Assembly (NCBI RefSeq): GCF_016612535.1
Contig: NZ_JAENXS010000001.1
Coordinates: forward strand, 1,885,501-1,949,500
Source: Bradyrhizobium diazoefficiens
Lineage (GTDB): Bacteria; Pseudomonadota; Alphaproteobacteria; Rhizobiales; Xanthobacteraceae
DNA length: 64,000 nt
Direction: 5' to 3'
The notes beneath the pieces were generated by a model. That model ran no database searches and had not been told where the DNA came from. It saw only the letters and a program-made list of their open reading frames with translations. The stretch's first letter is position 1, and each line of letters starts with the position of its first letter. A program made the translations under genes and the position numbers. Shown here piece by piece: positions 29,205 to 38,066 of the stretch.

Positions 29205-30425
29205 ATGAACAGGAAACTCTCTTTGCTTGCCGCAGCAACGGCGTTGACGTTGTTCACCGCCCAGGGCGCCTACGCCCAGAAAGCGTACGACACCGGCGTC
29301 ACCGATACCGAGATCAAGATCGGCAATGTCGAAGCCTACTCCGGACCGGCTTCCGCCTACGGCATCATAGGCAAGACCGAGGAAGCCTACTTCAAGATGA
29401 TCAACGATCAGGGCGGCATCAACGGCCGCAGAATCAATTTCATCTCCTACGACGACGGTTACTCGCCGCCGAAGACGGTGGAGCAGATCCGCAAGCTGAT
29501 CGAGAGCGACGAGGTGTTCCTGGTGTTCAACGCGCTGGGCACGCCGACCCAGAGCGCCGTGCAAAAATATCAGAACGCGAAGAAGGTACCGCAGCTGTTC
29601 CTCGCCACCGGCGCCAGCAAGTGGAACGATCCGCACAACTTCCCCTGGACCATGGGCTTCCAGCCGAGCTACCGGGTCGAAGCGCGGATCTTCGCCAAAT
29701 ACATCCTGAAGGAAAAGCCGGACGCGAAGGTCGCCATCTTCTATGCCAACGACGATTTCGGCAAAGACTACCTCGCCGGTATCAAGGACGTGTTCGGCGA
29801 CAAGGCCTCGAAGCTGATCGTGGCTGAGGAGAGCTACGAGACATCGGAGCCGTCGATCGACGCCCATATCGTCAAGCTCAAGGACACCGGCGCCGATGTC
29901 TTCGTGAACATCGCGACCCCGAAATTCGCAGCACAGGCCATCAAAAAGATCGCCGAGCTCGGCTGGAAGCCGATGCATCTGATGACCGACGTCTCGGTGT
30001 CCATCGGCGCTGTGATGAAGCCCGCCGGCCTCGAGGCCTCCGAAGGCGTGCTGTCGGCCGGCTATCTGATGGACGCATCGGATCCGCAGTGGAAAGATAA
30101 TGCGGGCATGAAGAAGTTCATGGCCTTCATCGAGAAGTACATGCCCGGCGCGAACATTTCGGACGCCAATCTGGTTTACGGCTATGCCGCAGCCCAGACC
30201 ATGGTGCAGGTGCTGAAGCAATCGGGCGACAATCTCACCCGCGAGAACGTGATGAAGCAGGCCGCCAGCCTGAAGGACTTCACCCCCGACACGCTGATCC
30301 CGGGGATCACGATCAATACCTCGTCCACCGACTTCGCACCGATCGAACAGCTCAAGATGTGGCGGTTCAAGAGCGGACAGTGGGAGCTGTTCGGCCCCAT
30401 CATCAGCGCCGAGCCGAGCGGCTAG
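29205..30425 (+). CDS. ABC transporter substrate-binding protein, branched-chain amino acid type
   Basis: A 406-residue Peripla_BP_6 protein with a signal peptide ending near GAYAQKAYD (residue 25). The mature start includes DTEIKIGNVEAYSGPASAYG, and the middle has FQPSYRVEARIFAKYI. AAGGA lies seven bases before the ATG. It has its own terminators on both sides, so it is a monocistronic orphan binding protein. No permease or ATPase genes are adjacent. The neighbouring CoA ligase suggests a carboxylic acid ligand, which is inference. Confidence 0.9.
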   Translation: MNRKLSLLAAATALTLFTAQGAYAQKAYDTGVTDTEIKIGNVEAYSGPASAYGIIGKTEEAYFKMINDQGGINGRRINFISYDDGYSPPKTVEQIRKLIESDEVFLVFNALGTPTQSAVQKYQNAKKVPQLFLATGASKWNDPHNFPWTMGFQPSYRVEARIFAKYILKEKPDAKVAIFYANDDFGKDYLAGIKDVFGDKASKLIVAEESYETSEPSIDAHIVKLKDTGADVFVNIATPKFAAQAIKKIAELGWKPMHLMTDVSVSIGAVMKPAGLEASEGVLSAGYLMDASDPQWKDNAGMKKFMAFIEKYMPGANISDANLVYGYAAAQTMVQVLKQSGDNLTRENVMKQAASLKDFTPDTLIPGITINTSSTDFAPIEQLKMWRFKSGQWELFGPIISAEPSG

Positions 30426-30452
30426 TTCCGGCGATTGCCGCAACCCTCAACG

Positions 30453-30481
30453 AAATAGCGGCCGCAAGGCCGCTATTTTTT
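30453..30481 (+). terminator. Rho-independent terminator after the binding protein
   Basis: Perfect 11-base stem AAATAGCGGCC ... GGCCGCTATTT with a GCAA-type loop, followed by a T-run. It lies 28 bases after the stop and also precedes the end of the convergent XRE gene. Confidence 0.9.
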
Positions 30482-30500
30482 CACGCCTCGCCGAGGTGAT

Positions 30501-31271
30501 CTAACCCGGCAAGAAGAGTGCGAACGATTCGTCGACCGTGCGGCGCAGGTGGTCGCGATAGAATGCATGGTTGGTGTCATCAGGCCCGACCCGTCCGAGC
30601 GACGGCTTCGGAATGTTCCTGAGCGGCACATAGGCGATCGGCGCTGCGACCGGCGTCAGCTGTGAGCCGGGACCGGCGCGAAGCGTCGAAATGATGCCAT
30701 ACATCACGCCGCCCACGGTCGGCCGTGACACCGTGATCACGCGATGCTGGCCGTGCTTGTTGATCACGAGATAGATGAAGCCGGACTGATGCGGCACCGC
30801 GACCTCGCCGGTGTGCTCATAAGCCGCATCAGTCCGCTCGCCCTCGCGGAAGACCAGCGAGGACACCTGCGGCTCCCAGACGATCTCGGTGCGGTAGGCG
30901 AAGATGGCATCCTTGTCGCCGAAGGACGGGCGCAACGTGATGTAGACATCCTCCAGCCAGGTCACCGCGCGATGCGAATAGGAGCCGAGGCTGTCAGGTG
31001 CGACATCATTTGCAGCCGGAGGCGTCACCACGGCAATGTTTTTGCGCAAGGACACACCGAGCGCCTGCTCCAGCCGGACCGTCGTTGCCAGCGTGAACGG
31101 GCGGCGACCGCCGAGCGCCTTCTCCAGCGTCGACAGGCTGAGCTTGGCCTGCTCGGCCAGCGCCTGCCGCGAAATCCGGCGCCTGGCAATTTCCTCGCGG
31201 ATCATCTCCGCGACCTCGCGGCTTTGCTCGTCGGAAAGCTGCCCGTCGTTGAGTCTATCCGGCGTCTGCAT
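30501..31271 (-). CDS. XRE-family transcriptional regulator
   Basis: A 256-residue protein with an N-terminal Cro/C1-type helix-turn-helix (residues about 20-75, including RISRQALAEQAKLSLSTLEK) and a C-terminal domain of about 150 residues with no familiar name. Its gene is divergent from the sortase-target gene across a 187-base gap, so it may control that system; this is positional inference. The C-terminal part may bind a ligand. Confidence 0.85.
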   Translation of the reverse strand: MQTPDRLNDGQLSDEQSREVAEMIREEIARRRISRQALAEQAKLSLSTLEKALGGRRPFTLATTVRLEQALGVSLRKNIAVVTPPAANDVAPDSLGSYSHRAVTWLEDVYITLRPSFGDKDAIFAYRTEIVWEPQVSSLVFREGERTDAAYEHTGEVAVPHQSGFIYLVINKHGQHRVITVSRPTVGGVMYGIISTLRAGPGSQLTPVAAPIAYVPLRNIPKPSLGRVGPDDTNHAFYRDHLRRTVDESFALFLPG

Positions 31272-31458
31272 CGTTAACCCTGCTCCACGGCCGCCAGTCT
31301 AGCAGGGCGGACAAGTCAGCACAAAACCGGACATGACCGCCAAAGCAGTGGCCCGCCCTGGCCGGCCGCGGCGGAACATTGCCGATCATTCTGCTCGCGA
31401 AATCGCGCCCTCCCGACGGATGCTCGGCATCGTCAAACACCCTTCGGGAGCAGGCCAA

Positions 31459-33714
31459 ATGGACACCTATGACGCGGAAGACAGCAACGAACATCCCTGG
31501 CTCGGCAGGCTGATCAAGGTCGGATTGTTTCTTCTGGCGCAGGGCGCTGCCGTGCTCCTGGTCAGTTTCGTGGCCCTGCTGGTGAGCTTCGCGCCGGGGT
31601 GGTCGGCGACAAATGAGCAGGCAAGCCTGCTCCAGCCCGGCGACGCCAAGTCCGGTACGCTCCTCATCAAGGAGGACGGCGCCACGACGGAAGCCATCCG
31701 CCTCGGCATCGACATCGACATCACGGTGTCCGGCCCGACGCTGCGCACCCGGGTCACGCAGATCTTTCGCAATCCGACCAAGGACTGGGTCGAGGCAACC
31801 TACGTCTATCCGCTGGCCACTGACGGCGCCGTCGATACGCTCAAGATGGTGGTTGGCGACCGCGTCATCGTCGGCGACATCAAGGAACGTCAGCAGGCAC
31901 GGGTGATCTACGAGCAGGCGCGCCGCGCCGGGCAGAAGGCCGCGCTCACCGAGCAGGAGCGGCCCAACATCTTCACCAACTCGGTCGCCAATATCGGTCC
32001 CGGTGAAACCGTGCTGGTGCAGATCGAATATCAGGAGCCGGTGCATCAATCCGGCAACGAATATTCGCTGCGCGTGCCGCTCGTGGTCGGGCCGCGCTAC
32101 AATCCGGCGCCAATCGTGCAGAGCGTCGACTTCCGCAAGGACGGCTCCGGCTGGGGCACGACCAATTCGGACCCGGTGCCCGACCGTGACCGCATCTCGC
32201 CGCCGGTGCTCGATCCCACCAAGAGCGCGCCGATCAATCCGACCAGCATCACGGTGCACCTGAAGGCCGGCTTCGCGCTCGGCGACGTGAAGAGCCACCA
32301 CCACAACGTCAAGATCGAGAGCCCGGACAACACGACGCGCGTGGTGACGCTTGCCGACAATACCGTGCCCGCCGACCGCGATTTCGGACTGACCTGGAAA
32401 CCGGTGGCCGACAAGGCGCCGTCGGTCGGACTGTTCCGCGAACATGTCGGCGACGCCGATTATCTGCTCGCTTTCGTCACGCCGCCGGCCGCCGAGCAGG
32501 CGACGCAGAAGCCGCTGCCACGCGAAGTGGTGTTCGTGATCGACAATTCGGGATCGATGGGCGGCACCTCGATCGAGCAGGCCAAGGCGAGCCTGCTCTA
32601 TGCGCTCGGCCGCCTCCAGCCGAACGACCATTTCAACGTGATTCGTTTCGACGACACCATGGACGTGATGTTTCCGGCATCGGTGCAGGCCGACACCGCG
32701 CATGTTCGTGAGGCGACCTCGTTCGTCAGCGCGTTGCGGGCGCGCGGCGGCACCGAGATGGTGCCGGCGATGCGTGCGGCGCTGACCGACAAGCTTGCCG
32801 ATACCAACATGATTCGCCAGATCGTCTTCCTGACCGACGGCGCGATCGGCAACGAGCAACAATTGTTCGAGACTATCACCGCGATGCGCGGCCGTTCGCG
32901 CATCTTCATGGTCGGTATTGGATCGGCGCCCAACACCTACCTGATGACGCGCGCCTCCGAGCTCGGCCGCGGCGCCTTCACCCATATCGGCTCCGTCGAG
33001 CAGGTCGAGGAACGCATGCGCGGCCTGTTCGCCAAGCTGGAGAACCCTGCGGTGACCGGCCTTACTGCGAAATTTTCGGAAGCCAAGGCCGACGTCACGC
33101 CCGCGATCATTCCCGACATCTATCGCGACGAGCCGCTGGTGCTCGCGGCAAAGCTCGACAAGCTCGCGGGCTCTCTGGAGATCAAAGGACGCGTCGGCGA
33201 CCGCCCGTGGTCGGTGACGCTGCCGCTGCAAAATGCAGCCGAAGGCAAAGGCCTGTCGAAGCTCTGGGCCAGGCGCAAGATCGGCGATGCCGAAGTGGCG
33301 CGGACGCTCCGCGAGATGACGCCGGAGGATACGGACAAGACGATCCTGGCGCTGGCGCTCGATCATCAGATCGTCACACGGCTGACCAGCCTCGTCGCGG
33401 TCGACAAGACGCCGAGCCGCCGCGAAGGCGAGCCGCTCAAGCTCAGCGAACTGCCGATCAACCTGCCGGCCGGCTGGGATTTCGCGAAAGTGTTCGGTGA
33501 ACGGCCGCAGCCGATCCAGTTGCACGGACGCCGCGCCGACGCAGGTCAGCCTGCGGCAAGACGGCCGGCGCCCGTCACGTCCGATGCGATTCGCCTGCCC
33601 AAGACCGCGACCTCGGCCGGGCTGAAGATGATCGCAGGCCTGATCATGATCGTGCTCGCCCTGATCCTGTTCGTGTTCAACCGGCGTCAGCCCTTGCTCA
33701 CTGACGCCGCTTGA
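31459..33714 (+). CDS. VIT/vWA-domain surface protein, proteobacterial sortase target
   Basis: A 751-residue protein: an N-terminal membrane segment (residues about 16-45), a VIT (inter-alpha-trypsin inhibitor) domain (about 70-200), a vWA domain with MIDAS motif DNSGS at 362-366 (about 355-530), and a C-terminal cell-wall-sorting-like signal. That signal is LPKTAT at 713-718, a hydrophobic helix, then NRR and a short tail. This is the architecture of the proteobacterial sortase target family. ATG 31459 is chosen because the leader follows directly. The sortase gene begins 88 bases downstream, past a hairpin. The vWA and VIT domains suggest adhesion or assembly on the cell surface, but no specific role is known. 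Confidence 0.92.
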   Translation: MDTYDAEDSNEHPWLGRLIKVGLFLLAQGAAVLLVSFVALLVSFAPGWSATNEQASLLQPGDAKSGTLLIKEDGATTEAIRLGIDIDITVSGPTLRTRVTQIFRNPTKDWVEATYVYPLATDGAVDTLKMVVGDRVIVGDIKERQQARVIYEQARRAGQKAALTEQERPNIFTNSVANIGPGETVLVQIEYQEPVHQSGNEYSLRVPLVVGPRYNPAPIVQSVDFRKDGSGWGTTNSDPVPDRDRISPPVLDPTKSAPINPTSITVHLKAGFALGDVKSHHHNVKIESPDNTTRVVTLADNTVPADRDFGLTWKPVADKAPSVGLFREHVGDADYLLAFVTPPAAEQATQKPLPREVVFVIDNSGSMGGTSIEQAKASLLYALGRLQPNDHFNVIRFDDTMDVMFPASVQADTAHVREATSFVSALRARGGTEMVPAMRAALTDKLADTNMIRQIVFLTDGAIGNEQQLFETITAMRGRSRIFMVGIGSAPNTYLMTRASELGRGAFTHIGSVEQVEERMRGLFAKLENPAVTGLTAKFSEAKADVTPAIIPDIYRDEPLVLAAKLDKLAGSLEIKGRVGDRPWSVTLPLQNAAEGKGLSKLWARRKIGDAEVARTLREMTPEDTDKTILALALDHQIVTRLTSLVAVDKTPSRREGEPLKLSELPINLPAGWDFAKVFGERPQPIQLHGRRADAGQPAARRPAPVTSDAIRLPKTATSAGLKMIAGLIMIVLALILFVFNRRQPLLTDAA

Positions 33715-33744
33715 GAGAGGAGCCCCCCGAACTCCTCTTGCTTA

Positions 33745-33791
33745 GCGCGCGCGGCTGCCCGTCCCGTCCCAACGGCCGCGCGCGCCTTTTT
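33745..33791 (+). terminator. Terminator-like hairpin between sortase target and sortase genes
   Basis: Perfect 11-base arms GCGCGCGCGGC / GCCGCGCGCGC with a 19-base loop, then C and five Ts. It lies 30 bases after the vWA gene and 12 bases before the sortase start, so it should terminate or attenuate transcription into the sortase gene. Confidence 0.8.
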
Positions 33792-33802
33792 CGAGACGCA
33801 CA

Positions 33803-34372
33803 ATGCCCCGCCTTATCTCGCCGCTCGTTCTAGCTCTCATCGGCACGATCCTGTTCGGCGACGGCGCCTACATCCACGCCAAGGCCTGGCTCGCACAGGT
33901 GCTGCTGGAGCGTGCGTTCGACAGGAGCATTGCGACCGGCCAGCCGGTCAAGCCGTGGTCCTGGGCCGATACCTGGCCGGTGGCGCGGATCGAAGTGAAG
34001 CGGATCGGCGCCAGCGCTATCGTGCTGGAGGGGACGAGCGGTCAGGCGCTCGCCTTTGGGCCGGGCCACCTCAACCGAACGGTTGATGCCGGCGAGCGCG
34101 GAATTGCTGTATATGCCGCGCATCGCGACACGCATTTCCGCTTCTTGCGTGAAGTTGCCATCGGCGACGTGATCGAGGTCACACGCGCCGACGGCATGCA
34201 TTTTCGTTATCGCGCGGACGCCTCGCGCGTAGTCCGTTTCGACGCACCGGGCATCGATCTTGCAACGCCGGATTTTGAACTCGTGTTAACAACCTGCTGG
34301 CCATTCGATGCCGTCACGCCCGGTCCCGAGCGCTACATTCTTCATGCGACGCTGATTGAAGCCGGCAGCTAG
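33803..34372 (+). CDS. Class GN (Gram-negative) sortase
   Basis: A 189-residue sortase-fold transpeptidase with an N-terminal membrane anchor (residues 3-20). The catalytic triad is visible: His107 in AAHRDTHF, Cys165 in LTTCWPF and Arg177 in PERYILH. Sortases cleave an LPxT-type signal and join the protein to an amine acceptor. The adjacent vWA protein carries LPKTAT, so it is the obvious substrate. The nature of the acceptor in a Gram-negative envelope is not known. There is no strong Shine-Dalgarno. Confidence 0.92.
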   Translation: MPRLISPLVLALIGTILFGDGAYIHAKAWLAQVLLERAFDRSIATGQPVKPWSWADTWPVARIEVKRIGASAIVLEGTSGQALAFGPGHLNRTVDAGERGIAVYAAHRDTHFRFLREVAIGDVIEVTRADGMHFRYRADASRVVRFDAPGIDLATPDFELVLTTCWPFDAVTPGPERYILHATLIEAGS

Positions 34373-34511
34373 GCGGTCCATCGCCCCTTCTCAGATCGCG
34401 CACAAATGCCGCAGCCAGTCGCCTCAAGCCACTGAACTGGCGCCGCTGGCCGTAGACTTACAAGAAGGCACTTGGATTTTTGATGCGGGAATGGGCGGGG
34501 AAGAGGGGTAA

Positions 34512-35504
34512 ATGGACGAAGAGTTCAGGCAGCGTCTCGAACAGCGATTGGAGCAGCTCGAAAGCCGCGCCGCGCTACTGGAGCGGAATCTCGATCTCAT
34601 CGCGGCCGGTCAGAGACGCTCCTCTCTTCGCAGCCTGTGGCGGCGACCGCCGATGTGGACCTTCGAGCAATATCCTGCGCGAATGCTCAACCTGAACGCG
34701 TTCAAGCCGGCACCCGCCATTCCTGCGGACGCGCCGCGGATCGCGATAGTCACGCCGAGCTACAACCATGCGCAATATCTCGGCGCCACGATCGACAGCA
34801 TCGTGAGCCAGGCTTATCCGAACCTTTATTATCACGTGCAGGACGGCGCCTCGATCGACGGCACGCTCGAGCTCCTGAAAAGCCGCGGCAACGGTATCAG
34901 CTGGAGGAGCGAGCCAGACGAGGGCCAGTCCAACGCCATCAATCTCGGCTTTGCCGGCGTCGACTGCGAGATCATGGCCTATCTCAATAGCGACGACGTG
35001 CTGCTGCCCGGCACGCTCGCGCATGTCGTCAACTATTTCATGTCGCATCCCGATGTCGACATCGTCTACGGCAACCGCATCTTTATCGATCGCGAGGGGC
35101 TCGAGGTCGGCCGCGCCGTGTTGCCCCGCCACGACGGCAAGGCGCTGCAATATGCCGACTACATTCCGCAGGAGACGATGTTCTGGCGCAAGCGCGTGTG
35201 GGACAAGATCGGTCCGATCGACGAAAGCTTCCACTATGCGATGGACTGGGATTTCATTCTGCGGGCGCAGGCCGCCGGATTCAAGTTCGTCCGCCTGCCG
35301 CGGTTTCTCTCCTGCTTCCGTATCCATGATGCGCAAAAGACGGCAGCCACTTACGCGATCGGCGTCAGGGAAATGGGCATTTTGCGGCGCCGCGTCCTCG
35401 GATTCGATCCGACCCATATGCAGATCCGGCGCGCCATCGCGCCCTATCTCCTCCAGCAGCTGGCCTATCACTATGCCTACAAGCTGGGGGTCTTGCGATA
35501 CTGA
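34512..35504 (+). CDS. Glycosyltransferase family 2
   Basis: A 330-residue protein. A short coiled N-terminal stretch (residues 1-35) precedes a GT-A fold domain: AIVTPSYNHAQYLGATIDSI near residue 78, the acceptor region DEGQSNAINLGFAG near 136, and the DXD-type metal site NSDD near 160. FHYAMDWDFILRA near 243 matches the catalytic-base region of GT2 enzymes. It adds a sugar from a nucleotide donor, probably to a surface polysaccharide. No other polysaccharide genes are nearby, so the product is open. GAGGGG lies upstream of the ATG. Confidence 0.88.
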   Translation: MDEEFRQRLEQRLEQLESRAALLERNLDLIAAGQRRSSLRSLWRRPPMWTFEQYPARMLNLNAFKPAPAIPADAPRIAIVTPSYNHAQYLGATIDSIVSQAYPNLYYHVQDGASIDGTLELLKSRGNGISWRSEPDEGQSNAINLGFAGVDCEIMAYLNSDDVLLPGTLAHVVNYFMSHPDVDIVYGNRIFIDREGLEVGRAVLPRHDGKALQYADYIPQETMFWRKRVWDKIGPIDESFHYAMDWDFILRAQAAGFKFVRLPRFLSCFRIHDAQKTAATYAIGVREMGILRRRVLGFDPTHMQIRRAIAPYLLQQLAYHYAYKLGVLRY

Positions 35505-35649
35505 GGAGACGTCGCGAGCCGACGAATGAAATCGTCGATTGCGCTGCGCATTCCGCCATGCGGCATGCAGCCGCCGGTTGCCACTCCACCCAACTCGCCA
35601 TACAACACGGTGACGCGCCACCAAGAAGAACAACAGGTGAGGTCACGCC

Positions 35650-37899
35650 ATGGAAGCCCGGATATCCGAAGCGCAGGTCTCGGAAGCGCAGGTCTCTGCC
35701 GCGTCGGTTCCTGCACGCCCATGGTCGCCGCCGCCCGATGCCAGCAACGTCATCAAAGGCATTCACGCCATGCTGCATCCGCACAACATCGTGCTGGTGG
35801 GCGCGACCGACAAGCCAGGCAATTACGCCGAGCGCATCTGGAACAATCTGGTCAAGTACGGCTTCGAGGGCGGGCTCTATCCGGTCAACGCCAAACGCCA
35901 GACCATCTGGGGCGTGCCCTGCTACAAGGATTTTGCGAGCCTTCCGGAAAAGCCCGATCACGTTTTGGTGCTGGTGCCAGCGCGCTTTGCCGTGCAAGTG
36001 ATCCGCGATGCTGCCGCCGCCGGGGCGCGGTCGGCCACCATCGTCACCTCGGGTTTCAGCGAGTTGCAGGATGAGCAGAGCCAGAAGCTCGCCGCCGAGC
36101 TGCAACTGGCCGTGCGCGAAACGGGCCTTGCCGTCACGGGCCCGAACTGCCTTGGAAATTTGAGCGCCGGCGAAAAGCTCTTCACCAATATCGACGATCG
36201 CATCGTCACCATGGAGCAGGGCGCAGTGGCGATCGCCGGCCAATCCGGCGCCATTGTGATGGCGATCCGCCAGGCGCTGGAGGATCGCGGCGTCGGTGTC
36301 GGCTACATGGTAACGACCGGCAATGAGACCGGGCTCGAGACGTCGGACCTGATGCGCTATTTCGCCGAGGATCCGAGCGTCAAAGTGATCGTGGTCTATC
36401 TCGAAGGCGTGCGCAACACCAAGGCGTTTCGCGACGCCTGCAAGGCCGCGCGTGCCGCGAGCAAGCCGGTGATCGCGCTCAAGCTCGGATCATCGGAGGG
36501 TGGCCGCGCCGCTGCGATGGCGCATACCGGCGCGCTCGCGGGCTCGATCGAGACTTTCGACGCGATTGCAACCCGCGAGGGCGTCATTCGCGTGGGCGGG
36601 CTCGACGAGTTGATCGAGACCACCGAATGCTTCGTTCACGCCGCCGTACCCAAGGGTGACCGGCTTGCCGCCGTCACGCTGTCAGGCGGCAAGCGCGGCA
36701 TGCTGCTTGACGCCTTCTATGCCGAGGGCCTGAACTTTGCGCCGCTGAGCCCGCACGTCGGCTCCGAACTGGCCAAGATGCTCGGGCCGGGCTCGATCGT
36801 CGGCAATCCGCTCGACGCCGGCTTTGCCGCGGTGGTCGATCCCTCCGTCTACATGAAGTCGATCAAGCTGATGATCGACGATCCAGACATCGACATCGTC
36901 ATCGTCGACGCGGAGCTGCCGAAGGCGCCGCACGAGCTGCGCGAGCGCAATTTGCGTATCGTCGACGAGATGGCGAGCCGAGCCTCAAAGCCCGTGATCT
37001 ATATCAGCGCGATGTCGATCGGCTTTACCGAGTTCACCAAGGGCCTGCGCAAATCGCTGCCGCATCTCGCGATCATGCAGGGCATGGACCGCGCGGTGAC
37101 TGCGATCAAATCGCTGCTTGCCTATGCGAAGCTGCGCAAGGAAGTGCCCGACATCCTCTCGAGCTCGAAACCTACCGCGCGCGCCGTGCTAGAGAGGGCG
37201 CTGAAATCGGCAACCGGCGCCGCGCTCGACGAGGTCGCCTCGAAGAAGCTCCTAAAGGCCTACGGCATCCCGGTCTCGAAAGAAGGAATCGCCCAGACGG
37301 CGGCGGAGGCCGTGAAGATCGCCAAGCAAATCGGCTTCCCTGTCGTGGCTAAGGTCGTCAGCGCCGAGATCCTGCACAAATCCGACATCGGCGGGGTGGT
37401 GCTGAACCTCAACAGCGCGGCTGAGGTGAAGAAGGCATTTGCCGACATCACCGCGCGAGTGAAGAAGCTGAAGGGCAAGCCGACGCTCGAGGGCATCCTG
37501 ATCGCGCAGCAGGTCAAGGCCGATCTCGAGCTCGTGGTCGGCGCCTCGCTCGACGCCGAGATGGGACCGGTCGTGCTGTTCGGCACCGGCGGCGTCGATA
37601 TCGAGCTGATGAAGGACGTCGCGCTGGCCGGCGCGCCGCTGGACGAAGCCGAGGCGCGACTCCTGATCGGCCGCACCAAGGCCGGCGTCAAGATGCGCGG
37701 CTATCGCTGCAAGCCCGCGTTGCACGAGACTTCCGCCGTGAAGGCGCTGGTCGGGCTGTCCAATTTGATCGCGGATGCCGGCGACCGGATCGCCTCGATC
37801 GACGTCAATCCGTTCCTGATCAATGCCAAAACCGGTGTCGCAGTCGATGCGCTGATCGTGTTGAACAACGCCGCCGCCGAACGAGCCGCTGGGCATTGA
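35650..37899 (+). CDS. NDP-forming acyl-CoA synthetase (acetate-CoA ligase family)
   Basis: A 749-residue fused acyl-CoA synthetase: CoA-binding Rossmann domain (residues about 40-170, VLVGATDKPGN), succinyl-CoA-synthetase-like flavodoxin domains (about 185-480) and a C-terminal ATP-grasp domain (about 520-745). His292 in AHTGALAGS is the expected phosphohistidine. It makes an acyl-CoA from acid, ATP and CoA with ADP release, or the reverse. The first 20 residues contain a small repeat (SEAQV twice). AGGTGAGG precedes the ATG. It stands alone, so the acid used is unknown. Confidence 0.9.
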   Translation: MEARISEAQVSEAQVSAASVPARPWSPPPDASNVIKGIHAMLHPHNIVLVGATDKPGNYAERIWNNLVKYGFEGGLYPVNAKRQTIWGVPCYKDFASLPEKPDHVLVLVPARFAVQVIRDAAAAGARSATIVTSGFSELQDEQSQKLAAELQLAVRETGLAVTGPNCLGNLSAGEKLFTNIDDRIVTMEQGAVAIAGQSGAIVMAIRQALEDRGVGVGYMVTTGNETGLETSDLMRYFAEDPSVKVIVVYLEGVRNTKAFRDACKAARAASKPVIALKLGSSEGGRAAAMAHTGALAGSIETFDAIATREGVIRVGGLDELIETTECFVHAAVPKGDRLAAVTLSGGKRGMLLDAFYAEGLNFAPLSPHVGSELAKMLGPGSIVGNPLDAGFAAVVDPSVYMKSIKLMIDDPDIDIVIVDAELPKAPHELRERNLRIVDEMASRASKPVIYISAMSIGFTEFTKGLRKSLPHLAIMQGMDRAVTAIKSLLAYAKLRKEVPDILSSSKPTARAVLERALKSATGAALDEVASKKLLKAYGIPVSKEGIAQTAAEAVKIAKQIGFPVVAKVVSAEILHKSDIGGVVLNLNSAAEVKKAFADITARVKKLKGKPTLEGILIAQQVKADLELVVGASLDAEMGPVVLFGTGGVDIELMKDVALAGAPLDEAEARLLIGRTKAGVKMRGYRCKPALHETSAVKALVGLSNLIADAGDRIASIDVNPFLINAKTGVAVDALIVLNNAAAERAAGH

Positions 37900-37920
37900 T
37901 GTCGCGTAGGGGCTCGTAGC

Positions 37921-38003
37921 GCGGATTAGCGCAGCGTAATCCGCCAATCAGCGTAACGGACGCTGACGACAGTGGCGGGTTACGCTTCGCTAACCCGCCC
38001 TAC
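37921..38003. repeat. Inverted-repeat cluster related to the GGGTTAGC family
   Basis: Left element GCGGATTAGC...GTAATCCGCC at 37921-37945 and right element GCGGGTTACGCTTCGCTAACCCGCCCTAC at about 37976-38003 (shown in part). Each is a hairpin, and the two are diverged copies of the repeats at 18388 and 23164. Confidence 0.8.
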
Positions 38004-38066
38004 TTACCGTTGCGGCCATCCGGGCTCCTTCCAACTTCCCCGCTTTGGTCGTAAAATCGCACCCGC

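Noticed and set aside
31255..33525. A 756-codon open frame on the - strand opposite the vWA gene
   Set aside because: Same kind of antisense shadow; the + strand encodes the recognised VIT/vWA protein with its sorting signal.
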